From: Paraburkholderia bannensis
Lineage (GTDB): Bacteria > Pseudomonadota > Gammaproteobacteria > Burkholderiales > Burkholderiaceae
Assembly (NCBI RefSeq): GCF_014200455.1
Contig: NZ_JACHBW010000006.1
Location: forward strand, 186,001 to 250,000
Reading direction: 5' to 3'
Length of the DNA: 64,000 nt
A program made the position numbers and the translations under genes. Below are positions 27,399 to 36,804 of the stretch, piece after piece. Below the pieces are notes generated by a model, which ran no database searches, was not told the origin of the DNA, and worked only from the letters and a program-made list of their open reading frames with translations. Numbering within the stretch: position 1 is the first letter of the stretch; the number at the start of each line of letters is the position of its first letter.

Positions 27399-28721
27399 GT
27401 GATTCAACGCATTGCGGGATTCTTCACGGGCGTGGTGCACCGGTTTTTGCCGGACCCGCTCATTTTCGCCATTCTTTTGACCGTCGTGACCTTCGTGCTG
27501 GCGTTCGCGCTGACGCCGCAGCCGCCCGAGGCGCTCATCATGATGTGGGGCTCGGGCTTCTGGAACCTGCTCGCATTCGCGATGCAGATGGTCCTGATTC
27601 TCGTCACCGGGCACGCTCTGGCCAGTTCGGCGCCGGTCAAGCGCCTGCTGGTTGCGCTCGCAAGCTGTGCGCGCACGCCAGGTCAGGGCGTGATGCTGGT
27701 GGCCTTCGTGGGCGCGGTGGCCTGCGCGATCAACTGGGGCTTTGGCCTCGTGCTCGGCGCGATGTTCTCGCGCGAAGTGGCGCGCCGCGTGCGCGGCACG
27801 GACTACCGGCTGCTGGTAGCGGCCGCGTATATGGGTTTTCTGACGTGGCACGGCGGGCTTTCCGGTTCCGTGCCGCTGGTGGCCGCCACCAAGGGTAATC
27901 CGATGGAAAAGACCATCGGCCTGATCCCCGTCTCGCAGACCATTTTCACGGGCTACAACGCCTTCATCACGATTGCCCTGATCGTGCTGCTGCCGATCCT
28001 CGTGCGTTTGATGATGCCCAGGCCCGAAGACGTCGTCTCGGTCGATCCCGCGCTGCTTGAAGATCCGCCCACGGTCGAGCGCAAGCTCGGCCCGGACGCG
28101 ACGTTCGCCGAACGCATCGAAGAAAGCCGCTTCCTCTCGCTGCTGGTCGCGGCCCTGTGCGCGGTGTTTCTCGGCATCCGTTTCCACACCAAGGGCTTCG
28201 CGCTCGACATCGACACCGTGAATCTGGTGTTCCTTGCCGCCGGCCTCGTGCTGCACAAGACGCCGATGGCCTATGCGCGCGCGGTCGCGGGTGCCGCCAG
28301 GGGGGCGTCGGGCATCATGATCCAGTTCCCTTTCTATGCGGGGATTCAGGCGCTGATGGACCATTCGGGCCTCGCGGGCGTCATCACGAAGTGGTTCGTC
28401 GATATCGCCAACGTGCACACGTTCCCGCTGCTCGCGTTCCTGAGTTCGGCGGTGATCAACTTCGCGGTGCCGTCCGGCGGGGGCCACTGGGTCGTGCAGG
28501 GACCGTTCGTGATGCCGGCGGCGCAGGCGCTGGGCGCGGATCTCGGCAAATCGGCGATGGCGATTGCCTATGGCGAGGCGTGGACCAATATGGCGCAACC
28601 GTTCTGGGCGCTGCCCGCACTCGCGATTGCGGGTCTGGGCGTGCGCGACATCATGGGCTACTGCGTGACCACGCTGCTGTTTTCGGGCGTGGTGTTTATC
28701 GCCGGGCTTTATCTGTTCTGA
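27399..28721 (+). CDS. atoE: Short-chain fatty acid transporter (AtoE family)
   Basis: A 440-residue inner-membrane permease, the exact length of AtoE. About a dozen membrane segments are visible. Conserved stretches include FLPDPLIFAILLTVVTF, MWGSGFWNLLAFAMQM, INWGFGLVLGA, TWHGGLSGSVPLV, QFPFYAGIQ and FAVPSGGGHWVVQGPF. It takes up short-chain fatty acids such as butyrate or acetoacetate. The GTG at 27399 is chosen because AGGAG (27387) precedes it and the product then begins VIQRIAGFFTG as in the family; the open frame runs back to 27249. It is a single gene with a terminator shared with the convergent DUF488 gene. Confidence 0.92.
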   Translation: MIQRIAGFFTGVVHRFLPDPLIFAILLTVVTFVLAFALTPQPPEALIMMWGSGFWNLLAFAMQMVLILVTGHALASSAPVKRLLVALASCARTPGQGVMLVAFVGAVACAINWGFGLVLGAMFSREVARRVRGTDYRLLVAAAYMGFLTWHGGLSGSVPLVAATKGNPMEKTIGLIPVSQTIFTGYNAFITIALIVLLPILVRLMMPRPEDVVSVDPALLEDPPTVERKLGPDATFAERIEESRFLSLLVAALCAVFLGIRFHTKGFALDIDTVNLVFLAAGLVLHKTPMAYARAVAGAARGASGIMIQFPFYAGIQALMDHSGLAGVITKWFVDIANVHTFPLLAFLSSAVINFAVPSGGGHWVVQGPFVMPAAQALGADLGKSAMAIAYGEAWTNMAQPFWALPALAIAGLGVRDIMGYCVTTLLFSGVVFIAGLYLF

Positions 28722-28742
28722 TGCGTCTGGCTTGAGCGATGT

Positions 28743-28776
28743 AAAGCGGCGCGACTTACTTGTGGCGCCGCTTTTT
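28743..28776. terminator. Bidirectional terminator between atoE and DUF488 gene
   Basis: AAAGCGGCGC (28743-28752) pairs with GCGCCGCTTT (28765-28774), followed by further T. The right arm overlaps the last codons of the DUF488 gene. Confidence 0.8.
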
Positions 28777-29133
28777 CAGCAAATAATCGCGCAGCACGAT
28801 TGCGTGATTGTGTTCGGCGTCATGCGAGCCATAGAGCAGCACGATCGGGCCTGAGTGGCTCGCTTCGACGAGCGGCGTCCACGCAGAGGTGTTCGCATCC
28901 AGCTCCGCCAGATAACGCCGCTCGAATTCTTTCCACAGCGCCGGATCGTGTTCGCTCGCATGAAACCACTGGCGTAGCGCCGTGCTGGGGGCCACATCCC
29001 TCGCCCACGTCACGCCGGCGAGCCGTTCCTTGCGCATGCCGCGCGGCCAGAGCCGATCCACCAGAAAGCAGGTTTCACCGCCTTCGGGCAGCGGTTCGTA
29101 CACGCGTTGCGTCGCGATCTTCGCTGCGCTCAT
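28756..29133 (-). CDS. DUF488 family protein
   Basis: A 125-residue protein of the DUF488/YeaO family: VYEPLPEGGETCFLVDRLWPRGM near the N-terminus, WARDVAPSTALRQWF, and LLYGSHDAEHNHAIVLRDYL at the end, all family hallmarks. The function is not established. It lies three bases after the uracil-DNA-glycosylase-family gene on the same strand, so the two are certainly co-transcribed, which hints at a link to nucleic-acid repair but proves nothing. Confidence 0.9.
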   Translation of the reverse strand: MSAAKIATQRVYEPLPEGGETCFLVDRLWPRGMRKERLAGVTWARDVAPSTALRQWFHASEHDPALWKEFERRYLAELDANTSAWTPLVEASHSGPIVLLYGSHDAEHNHAIVLRDYLLKKRRHK

Positions 29134-29136
29134 CGC

Positions 29137-29745
29137 TTACCTCTCTTTGTCGTTTGCAGACAGCGCCACGGCAACACGCTCGCGCAGCACCGGCAGCACG
29201 TCGTGATCGAACCACGGATGGCGCTTGAACCACGCCTGATTGCGCGGCGAGGGATGGGGCAGCGGCACGATGCCTGGCCCGTATTCGCACCATGCTTCGA
29301 CGGTATCGGTCAGCGTGGCCTTGCGTCGCTCGCCCAGCACATAGCGCTGCGCATACTGGCCGACCAGCAGCGTCAGCCGTACGTCGGGCAATAGCGCGAA
29401 AAGGCGTTCGTGCCACAGCGCCGCGCATTCGGGACGCGGCGGGTTGTCGCCGCCGCTGCCACGGCCGGGATAACAGAAGCCCATCGGCACGAGGGCTACG
29501 CGCGCGGCGTCGTAAAACACCTCGGCATCGATGCCCAGCCACGCGCGCAGACGCTTGCCGCTGGCGTCGTCCCACGGAATACCGGACGCATGCACCTTCG
29601 CGCCCGGCGCCTGGCCGACGATCAACAGTCGTGAACTCGCACTGGCCTGCAACACCGGACGCGCACCGAGCGGCAGCACGCCCGCGCATGCCTGGCAGGC
29701 GCGTATCTCGGTCAGCAGATCGGGAAGCAGCGGGGCGTTCGACAC
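29137..29745 (-). CDS. Uracil-DNA glycosylase family protein
   Basis: A 202-residue protein of the uracil-DNA glycosylase superfamily, in the subgroup with an N-terminal CxxC (RACQACAG). It has the active-site loop VGQAPGAKVHASGIPWDDASG (read as VGQAPG then HASGIPWDD; about residues 43-63) and the late motif PLPHPSPRNQAWFKRHPW. These correspond to motif A and the DNA-minor-groove loop. Whether it removes uracil or acts on another lesion is uncertain. The downstream DUF488 gene starts three bases after its stop. Confidence 0.88.
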   Translation of the reverse strand: MSNAPLLPDLLTEIRACQACAGVLPLGARPVLQASASSRLLIVGQAPGAKVHASGIPWDDASGKRLRAWLGIDAEVFYDAARVALVPMGFCYPGRGSGGDNPPRPECAALWHERLFALLPDVRLTLLVGQYAQRYVLGERRKATLTDTVEAWCEYGPGIVPLPHPSPRNQAWFKRHPWFDHDVLPVLRERVAVALSANDKER

Positions 29746-29982
29746 AGCAGCAGATTCCAGCGCGATGGCGGCAAGGCAAAAAAAAAACGGAAAAGCCAGT
29801 CTATCAAACGCGCTTTGCGCACACCTGCGGCACTCGCGCGAGCCGTATTCGGGTTTTCCTGTAATCTCGCGGCTGGTCGATGACCCCGGTCAGCACGGAG
29901 CCGCCATGCCCGCCGTAAGCGACACGACGTCAATCGCAATCCGCATTGCATCGCCCTGGAGTGAGACAAACGAGGTGAACCG

Positions 29983-31473
29983 ATGAGCGGGGGCGCGTTG
30001 GCGCTCGGCCTCACGGGCATGCTCGCGAGCCTCGCGTTGCTCATCTGGCTCGCGTACCGTGGCTGGAGCGTGCTGCTGCTCGCGCCGCTTTGCGCGATGC
30101 TGGCCGCGCTGATCTCCGGCGAGCCGACGCTCGCGCACTGGACCCAGACCTTCATGCCCGCCACGGGCCGCTTTCTCGCGCAGTTCTTTCCGCTGTTTCT
30201 GCTCGGCTCGCTGTTCGGCAAGCTGATGGAGGACAGCGGCTCGGTGGACGCCGTCGCGCAGTTCATGATCGACCGCCTGGGCACGCGTCACGCGCTCGCG
30301 GCGGTCGTGCTTGGCGGCGCGCTCGTGACCTACGGCGGCGTGAGCCTGTTCGTGGCCTTCTTCGTGCTCGCGCCGATGGCGCAGGCGCTGTTCCGCTGCG
30401 CCGATATCCCGCGCCGCCTGATGCCCGCCGCGATCATGCTCGGTACCGCCACGTTCACGATGTCGGCGTTGCCGGGCACGCCTGCGCTGCAAAACGCCAT
30501 CCCCATGCCGTTTTTCGGCACGACGCCGTTTGCCGCGCCGGGTCTTGGCATCGTCGCGACCCTCGTGATGGCGGGCTTCGGACTGTGGTGGCTGGGCCGC
30601 GCCGCAGCAGCGGCGCGACGCAATGGCGAAGGTTTCGTTGAACCGGCGGGCGGCGGCGCCGACGACGACACGCGCGGCAAATCCCCGCTCGTACGCGAGC
30701 GCGCAAGCGTCGCCCAGACCTTCGATCCCGCCGAAATCGACAGCGGCGCTGATGCGTCCGACTATGCCGGCGCACCGCCGCCGTGGGTCGCGCTGGCACC
30801 GCTCGCGATCGTGGTGGCGATGAACTTCGTGATGAACGTGGTGGTGTTGCCGCGCATCGACGCCTCGTATCTTGCCGAGCCGCGCTGGGGCGCGACGACG
30901 TTGCACGCGGTGTCGGGCGTGTGGGGCGTTTCGGTGGCGCTGGCGCTGGGCATCATCGTGCTCGTTGCGCTGAATCGGGGACGCCTCGGTGCGCTGCGCG
31001 AGAGCGTCGATGCCGGCGCGAACGCCGCCGTGCTGCCGGTGTTGAGCGTCGGCAGCCTCGTGGGCTACGGCGCGGTGATTGCCGCGCTGCCCGCGTTCGA
31101 GGCCGTGCGCGACCGGGTGCTCGGCATCGGCGGCGGCCCGCTGGTCTCGCTTGCGGTGGCGACCAATCTGCTTGCGGGGCTCACGGGATCGGCTTCGGGC
31201 GGTCTTACCATCGCACTCGACGCGCTTGGCGGCACCTATATGCAACTGGCCGCGCAGCACCATATCGATCCGGCGTTGCTGCATCGCGTTGCGGTGATGT
31301 CGTCGGGCACGCTCGACAGCCTGCCGCACAATGGCGCGGTGGTGACGCTGCTGGCTGTATGTGGCTCGACGCATCGCGAAAGTTATCGCGACCTCGTGGT
31401 GGTGAGCATCCTGGGCGCGATTCTCGCGCTTGCCGTGGTGATCGTGCTGGGATCGCTGTTCGGGAGTTTCTGA
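29983..31473 (+). CDS. GntP family permease
   Basis: A 496-residue inner-membrane symporter of the GntP (gluconate/organic acid:H+) family with about 12 membrane segments. Family features include FFPLFLLGSLFGKLMEDSGS, GGVSLFVAFFVLAPMAQALF, ALPGTPALQNAIPM, and GLTGSASGGLTIAL near the end. A soluble loop of about 60 residues rich in Asp/Ala (about 205-265) is an insertion between halves. It lies upstream of a LysR regulator and a D-lactate dehydrogenase gene on the same strand, so a hydroxy-acid such as lactate is a reasonable but unproven substrate. GAGG precedes the start. Confidence 0.88.
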   Translation: MSGGALALGLTGMLASLALLIWLAYRGWSVLLLAPLCAMLAALISGEPTLAHWTQTFMPATGRFLAQFFPLFLLGSLFGKLMEDSGSVDAVAQFMIDRLGTRHALAAVVLGGALVTYGGVSLFVAFFVLAPMAQALFRCADIPRRLMPAAIMLGTATFTMSALPGTPALQNAIPMPFFGTTPFAAPGLGIVATLVMAGFGLWWLGRAAAAARRNGEGFVEPAGGGADDDTRGKSPLVRERASVAQTFDPAEIDSGADASDYAGAPPPWVALAPLAIVVAMNFVMNVVVLPRIDASYLAEPRWGATTLHAVSGVWGVSVALALGIIVLVALNRGRLGALRESVDAGANAAVLPVLSVGSLVGYGAVIAALPAFEAVRDRVLGIGGGPLVSLAVATNLLAGLTGSASGGLTIALDALGGTYMQLAAQHHIDPALLHRVAVMSSGTLDSLPHNGAVVTLLAVCGSTHRESYRDLVVVSILGAILALAVVIVLGSLFGSF

Positions 31474-31593
31474 AGAGGCGTTCGCCATACGTCTGGCCGT
31501 CTGGCGTTCTGGCGTTCGGGTGGATAGACGCGCACGCCGATCCGCGCGACACTGCGCGCATCTCATTCCCGCGCGCATCAAGACGAAAAACAT

Positions 31594-32493
31594 ATGGAAC
31601 TGCGCCAGCTACGCTACTTTCTTGCCGTTGCAGAGCATCTGCATTTCAGCGAGGCCGCGCGCGTGCTCGGCATTGCGCAGCCGCCCTTGAGCCAGCAGAT
31701 TCTCAAGCTCGAAAAGGAAGTCGGCACCCGGCTGTTCGTGCGCCATTCGCGCCACGTAGAGCTGACCGAAACGGGACGGCTGTTTCGCGAGCGCGCGCTG
31801 CGCATCGTCGAGGATGCCGATCTGGCGCTGGCCGAAGCGCAGAACGCCGGACGCGGCGAAACCGGGCGGCTCAATCTGGGTTTCGCGGGTTCGACGGTGT
31901 TTCATCCGCTCGTGGCCACGCTGCTGCAGCGCTATCGCACGGCCTATCCTGGCGTGACGATCGGCTGCGAGGAGAGCAATAGTTCGGTGCTGCTCGAACG
32001 CGTGAGCGAGGCCCGCGTGGATGCAGCCTTCGTGCGCTTGCCGCTCGATTGCCGGGGGCTGGAAACGCAGCCATTGGTCGAAGAAGACGTGCTCGCCGTG
32101 CTGCCTCCGCGCCATCGGCTCGCGCGTCGCCGCAGTCTCGATCTGGCCGATCTCGCGGGCGATCCGCTGATCCTGTTCCCGCGCCCGATTGGCCCCGACC
32201 TCTACGATTCGATCATCAGCGCATGCCGTGCGTCCGGTTTCAATCCCGTCATCAGCATGGAATCACCGCAGATTTCCTCGACCGTCAACATGGCGGCGGC
32301 GGGCTTCGGGGTCACGCTGATTCCCTCTTCGATGCGGCAGATTCAGGCCAAGGGCGTGACCTATCACGCGCTCAAGGGCGGCTCGCTGCATACGACCATC
32401 GCGCTGGTGCACAGGCCGCGCGAGCGCGCGCCAACCGTGCAGAATTTCGTGCGTATCCTGCGCGATACGGCGCGGCATGCGTCGGCGCAGTGA
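31594..32493 (+). CDS. LysR family transcriptional regulator
   Basis: A 299-residue LysR-type regulator. The N-terminal winged HTH is clear: MELRQLRYFLAVAEHLHFSEAARVLGIAQPPLSQQILKLEKEVGTRLF in order (residues 1-48), then RHVELTETGRLF. The effector domain (about 90-295) contains NMAAAGFGVTLIPSS. It resembles regulators of aromatic or hydroxy-acid catabolism. It sits between the GntP permease and dld genes, all in the same direction, with about 120 bp on each side, and probably controls one or both. Confidence 0.93.
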   Translation: MELRQLRYFLAVAEHLHFSEAARVLGIAQPPLSQQILKLEKEVGTRLFVRHSRHVELTETGRLFRERALRIVEDADLALAEAQNAGRGETGRLNLGFAGSTVFHPLVATLLQRYRTAYPGVTIGCEESNSSVLLERVSEARVDAAFVRLPLDCRGLETQPLVEEDVLAVLPPRHRLARRRSLDLADLAGDPLILFPRPIGPDLYDSIISACRASGFNPVISMESPQISSTVNMAAAGFGVTLIPSSMRQIQAKGVTYHALKGGSLHTTIALVHRPRERAPTVQNFVRILRDTARHASAQ

Positions 32494-32616
32494 GGCGCGG
32501 TGGCTCCGATCCATATCTTTTTCGTCTTGATCGACGCAAACGCGGTATTGGACGTGGGGTAGTGCGACAAATTATCCTAGCTGCATTCGCATCTGCCTTG
32601 ATCTGGAACCGTCCGT

Positions 32617-34374
32617 ATGTCCACCGTTCCCCAACGCCCCATTTCTTCCAGCGCAACCGGACGCACAGCGCCTGCAGGGCGAGCCTCGCTCGTCGCCTCG
32701 CTGCGATCCATCGTCGGTCAACGCTATGTGCTCACCGGCGACGAGCCCACGCGCCGCTATCGCAAGGGCTTTCGCTTCGGCGAAGGCAAAGTCGCGGCGG
32801 TCGTGCGCCCTGGCTCGCTGGTCGAGCAATGGAAGGTGTTGCAGGCCTGCGTGGCCGCGAACGCTATCGTGATTGCTCAGGCCTCGAATACGGGCCTGAC
32901 CGGCGGTTCGACACCCGATGGCGACGATTACGACCGCGACGTGGTGATCGTGAGCATGACGCGCATGCGCACCGTCTATGTCATCGACGAGGGCAAACAG
33001 GTGGTGTGCCTGCCAGGCGCGACGCTCGATCAACTGGAGCAGACGCTCAAGCCGCTGGGCCGTGAGCCGCATTCGGTGATCGGATCATCGTGTATTGGCG
33101 CGTCGGTGGTGGGCGGCATCTGCAATAACTCGGGCGGTGCGTTGGTGCGGCGCGGACCGGCCTACACCGAGATGACCGTCTACGCACAGGTGGATGCGCA
33201 AGGCGAACTCAGGCTCGTCAATCATCTGGGAATCCAGCTAGGCGAAACGCCCGAGCAGATTCTCGCGCGCCTCGATCGCGGCGAATTGCCGGCAGCCGAT
33301 ATCCGTCACGATGCGGGCGCGGCCTCCGACCGCCATTACGCCGAACACGTGCGCGACGTGGATGCCGCCACGCCCGCGCGCTATAACGCCGATCCGTTGC
33401 GTCTGCATGAGGCGTCGGGATCGGCGGGCAAGGTGATGGTGTTCGCGGTGCGGCTCGACACCTTTCCCATCGAGCAGGGCGCGAAGGTGTTCTATATCGG
33501 CACCAACGCAACCTCCGAACTCACCGATGTGCGCCGTTTTCTGCTGAGCGAGCTGTCGAGCCTGCCGATCGCGGGCGAATATCTGCATCGAGACGCTTTC
33601 GATATCGCTCAGCGCTATGGCAAGGACATGTTCCTGCTGATCCAGCATCTGGGCACGCAGCGCCTGCCGGGGCTGTTCGCGCTCAAGAGCCGTTTCGATG
33701 TTTTTTTCGAGCGCTTTTCGTTTTTGCCCGCGCATCTGACCGACCGTGTGATGCAGGCGGTAAGCCATCTGTTTCCGGATCATTTGCCTGCGCGGCTCAA
33801 GGACTATCGCGAGCGCTACGAACATCATTTGATGCTCAAGGTCAGTGCCGATAGCGTGGAAGAAACGCGCGATTATCTCAAGCGCTATTTCACCCAGGCG
33901 AGCGGCGATTTCTTCGAATGCACGCCTGAAGAGGGCACGAAAGCGTTCTTGCATCGTTTCGCGGCCGCGGGTGCAGCAGTGCGTTATCGCGCCGTGCATG
34001 GCGATGAAGTCGAGGATATCGTGGCGCTCGATATCGCCTTGCGGCGCAACGACCGCGAGTGGTTCGAGACGCTGCCCGAAGCCGTCGAGCGGCCCATCGC
34101 CATCAAGCTCTATTACGGGCATTTCCTGTGTCACGTGTTCCATCAGGACTACATCGTGCGCAAGGGCAACGATTGCCTCGCGCTGGAACACGAAATGTGG
34201 AAGCTGCTGGACGCGCGCGGCGCCGAATATCCCGCCGAGCACAATGTCGGCCATCTGTATCACGCCAAGCCTGCGTTGAAGCAGTTTTACGAGCAGCTTG
34301 ATCCGTGCAACTGTTTTAATCCTGGCATCGGGCAGACTTCGAAGTTCGCGCATTATCGGGAGAGTACGCAGTAA
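32617..34374 (+). CDS. dld: Quinone-dependent D-lactate dehydrogenase
   Basis: A 585-residue FAD enzyme of the respiratory Dld type (E. coli Dld is 571). The FAD-binding PCMH domain includes VVRPGSLVEQWKVLQACV, ASNTGLTGGSTPDGDDYDRD, CLPGATLDQLEQTLKPLGREPHS and IGSSCIGASVVGGICNNSGG (given in parts). The membrane-binding middle part is basic and Phe-rich (FDVFFERFSFLPAHL), and the C-terminal block EHNVGHLYHAKPALKQFYEQLDPCN matches the family. It oxidises D-lactate to pyruvate at the inner membrane, feeding electrons to quinone. It lies behind a LysR gene and a GntP permease that may serve lactate uptake. A strong terminator follows. Confidence 0.95.
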   Translation: MSTVPQRPISSSATGRTAPAGRASLVASLRSIVGQRYVLTGDEPTRRYRKGFRFGEGKVAAVVRPGSLVEQWKVLQACVAANAIVIAQASNTGLTGGSTPDGDDYDRDVVIVSMTRMRTVYVIDEGKQVVCLPGATLDQLEQTLKPLGREPHSVIGSSCIGASVVGGICNNSGGALVRRGPAYTEMTVYAQVDAQGELRLVNHLGIQLGETPEQILARLDRGELPAADIRHDAGAASDRHYAEHVRDVDAATPARYNADPLRLHEASGSAGKVMVFAVRLDTFPIEQGAKVFYIGTNATSELTDVRRFLLSELSSLPIAGEYLHRDAFDIAQRYGKDMFLLIQHLGTQRLPGLFALKSRFDVFFERFSFLPAHLTDRVMQAVSHLFPDHLPARLKDYRERYEHHLMLKVSADSVEETRDYLKRYFTQASGDFFECTPEEGTKAFLHRFAAAGAAVRYRAVHGDEVEDIVALDIALRRNDREWFETLPEAVERPIAIKLYYGHFLCHVFHQDYIVRKGNDCLALEHEMWKLLDARGAEYPAEHNVGHLYHAKPALKQFYEQLDPCNCFNPGIGQTSKFAHYRESTQ

Positions 34375-34391
34375 AGGCAGCAGCAAAGACT

Positions 34392-34425
34392 AAAGCGGCG
34401 GCGCATCCCTATGCACCGCCGCTTT
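34392..34425 (+). terminator. Terminator of dld
   Basis: AAAGCGGCGGCGCAT (34392-34406) pairs with ATGCACCGCCGCTTT (34411-34425) with one mismatch and a four-base loop, followed by gccttttc. Confidence 0.8.
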
Positions 34426-34452
34426 GCCTTTTCAGGCCTGTTGCAACGCTAA

Positions 34453-35214
34453 TCAGCCAGCCTTGCTCACCGGCACCCAGCCGTTCTGCGTCGCCGCCTG
34501 CGCAAGCTGTTTGGCGATCGACTTCGCGAGCTTGCCCGCATCGGCGGAAATCGTGTCGTTCCTGGCTTCCGAGGCGCCATGCACGCCCGCGCCCGCTGCC
34601 GCCGACATCGCCACGTGACCCGCGGCGGCACCCACGCCAGCGGTTTCGGCGACGCCAGGCATATGGCCGCTATCGGCATTCGCCTGGAAGGTGACGAGCG
34701 TTTGCGGCGCGCCGTTGGCGGCCACGTAGCTCACGGCGATGGTCGCGCCCACTTCGCTCTTGCCCGCGCCCAAGCCAATCAGCAGGCGGCGGCGACGGCT
34801 GCCCGCGTCGATCGTATCGATGCGGCCCTCCACCACGATAGCGGCGCGGCCGGCGGGCACGGGGCCATCGACGCGCACGGCGGGCAAGCCCTGCTTTTGA
34901 AGCTGCGCGACGATGTCGTCGGCGAGCTTTTCGCGCGCGGCAAGCGCCGCCTGCTGCTGTTGTTGCGCCGACGATTCGCCGCTCGTCATCGCCTTGAGTT
35001 TCTGCGCCATTCCGCTGTCGAGCTTCACGACATCGGGCGAAATCTCGAAGGCCGACACGTAAATCACCTCGGCCTGCACTTGCGGCAGCGCGCCGGCGGC
35101 CTGCAGCGAATTCGCCGCCGACGCACAACCCGAAGCGAACAGCGATCCTGCAAGCAGCACGGCGCCTGCGAAGCGTTTGGACTTATTGATAAGAGCGTGA
35201 AAAAGCGTGGTCAT
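34453..35214 (-). CDS. DUF4410 domain lipoprotein
   Basis: A 253-residue lipoprotein. The signal peptide ends in a lipobox, SLFASGCAS, with Cys near residue 30. The rest fits DUF4410: VIYVSAFEISPDVVKLD, a Gln/Ala-rich helix (SSAQQQQQAALAAREKLADDIVAQLQKQG), then AIVVEGRIDTIDAGSRRRRLLIGLGAGKSEVGATI, which is the family core and ends in strands of an outer-membrane or periplasmic assembly. The start at 35214 is used because the signal peptide begins there; 35241 is also open. Function unknown. It stands alone. Confidence 0.85.
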   Translation of the reverse strand: MTTLFHALINKSKRFAGAVLLAGSLFASGCASAANSLQAAGALPQVQAEVIYVSAFEISPDVVKLDSGMAQKLKAMTSGESSAQQQQQAALAAREKLADDIVAQLQKQGLPAVRVDGPVPAGRAAIVVEGRIDTIDAGSRRRRLLIGLGAGKSEVGATIAVSYVAANGAPQTLVTFQANADSGHMPGVAETAGVGAAAGHVAMSAAAGAGVHGASEARNDTISADAGKLAKSIAKQLAQAATQNGWVPVSKAG

Positions 35215-35397
35215 GTCGTTTCGCCTGACTGTCTTCGACACGTTCGCATCAATAAGGATGCCGAATTATCGAAGTGGGTTCATGAAAGCTGGCAGGGCGC
35301 TGCGCCATTCACTTTTGGCGGCTTGCGTCGCTCAGCACAGGCGCAAGTATGGGTTCAGGCGCGTGCTAATGCCACACCCAAAGTATGTCGATTCATG

Positions 35398-36804
35398 TCA
35401 CGTGCGCGGGGCCGTGCTGGTAGACCTGGTAAACGGGGAAGGGTTGAGCGACAGCTTCACCACGGCTTCGAGGCCGCCGCCTTCGCGATCCAGGAAGGTT
35501 AGCGAACCTCCATGCTGACGCGCGATTCTGTCGACGATTGCAAGACCCAGGCCGGTTCCGCCCGAATGTCCGCGCGCGTTATTGCCCCGGCTGAACGGCA
35601 GTTTGAGGCGTTCCAGCTCCTCGGCGCGAATGCCGTTGCCGCGATCGCGCACGGATACACAGGCAAAACCGTTCTCTTGCCATGTCCGGATCGACAGCCC
35701 GGTACGCCCGTACACCACGGCGTTCTGCATCAGGTTCATCAGCAGGCGCATTACCGCCACGGGGCGGAACGCGAAGGAGGGCAGCGTACTTTCCTCGAAA
35801 TCGAATTCGTGCCCGAGTCCCGCGAAATCGGCGACCAGTTGGCCCGCGAGCGCGTTGAGGTCGCCCGGTTGCGGCGCTTCGCGCTCGCCGCTGCCGGCGT
35901 AGTCCATGAACTGCTGAAGAATCGTGTCGATGGTGTCGAGATAGCTCTCGGCGGAGGCAACGAGGCCGTCGTTGGTGCCGCGCGGCAAGGCCATCGCAAT
36001 CGCCAGGCGCAGTTTGGTAAGCGGCGTGCGGATATCGTGCGAAACGCCTGCGAGCATGAGCGCGCGCGTGGCTTCGGCCTGGCGCAGCGCATCGGTCATC
36101 TGGTTGAAGGCGCGGCTGACTTCGGCGATTTCAGTGGGACCGTCGGTGGGCAGCGCCGCGGGCGTTTCGCCCGCGCTGACGCCGCGCGCAGCGTGCGCGA
36201 GTTCGGCCAGCGGCCGGTTCAGATGCAACTGGATCAGCCAGCCCGTGAGCGCCGCGAGCAGCGCCAGTCCGAGCGACAGCACGATGGCGGTGGTGATGCC
36301 GCTCGCCTGGGCGTCGGCGGTCATCGGCAGGGCGATCCACGTGGGTTCGCCCGCCGCGTGTACGCGTATCCACAGGCGCGCTTCGTCCTCCTGATCGTTG
36401 TCCGCGATTTCCCAGCGCACCGGCATGTCAGCGGGCAAATGGCGGCGCAGCGCCTCCAGAAAGACATCGCGTTGCCAGCTGCGAAAGAAGCGCAGCGGAT
36501 TCATCGGCGGCTCGATCATGCTCGACGCCGGCACCTCGCGCTGCGCATTCAGGCGCGCGGCGGCGGCGCGGCTCTCGGCGGGTGGCATCGCCACCAGCAT
36601 GCCGTCCAGCACCTTGACGTAGTCGGAGAAAATGATTGAAGCGCGCTCGATGCGCGGGCGCTGCACGAAATGCAGCAACGCACTCAAAGAGCAGACCTGG
36701 GTGAGGGCAACCAGCGCCACCAGCAGCGCGATATTGCGCGAGAGCAGCGAACGCGGCAGCCAGCTTCGCGCCTCGCGGCGCGGCGAATCGGCAGGGGTGG
36801 CCAT
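35398..36804 (-). CDS. Two-component sensor histidine kinase (EnvZ-like)
   Basis: A 468-residue membrane sensor kinase. Two membrane segments (about 23-44 and 165-187) enclose a periplasmic domain of about 120 residues. Then come a HAMP domain (NRPLAELAHAARGVSAGE), the phosphorylated His256 in GVSHDIRTPLTKLRL, the N box (MNLMQNAVVYG), and the G boxes VRDRGNGI and GGTGLGLAIVDRIARQHGG. The HDIRTPLTKLRLA form is that of EnvZ-class kinases. The ATG overlaps the stop of the response-regulator gene (TGATG), so the pair is translationally coupled. The C-terminal tail ends in a Ser/Thr-rich stretch. The signal is unknown. Confidence 0.93.
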   Translation of the reverse strand: MATPADSPRREARSWLPRSLLSRNIALLVALVALTQVCSLSALLHFVQRPRIERASIIFSDYVKVLDGMLVAMPPAESRAAAARLNAQREVPASSMIEPPMNPLRFFRSWQRDVFLEALRRHLPADMPVRWEIADNDQEDEARLWIRVHAAGEPTWIALPMTADAQASGITTAIVLSLGLALLAALTGWLIQLHLNRPLAELAHAARGVSAGETPAALPTDGPTEIAEVSRAFNQMTDALRQAEATRALMLAGVSHDIRTPLTKLRLAIAMALPRGTNDGLVASAESYLDTIDTILQQFMDYAGSGEREAPQPGDLNALAGQLVADFAGLGHEFDFEESTLPSFAFRPVAVMRLLMNLMQNAVVYGRTGLSIRTWQENGFACVSVRDRGNGIRAEELERLKLPFSRGNNARGHSGGTGLGLAIVDRIARQHGGSLTFLDREGGGLEAVVKLSLNPSPFTRSTSTAPRT

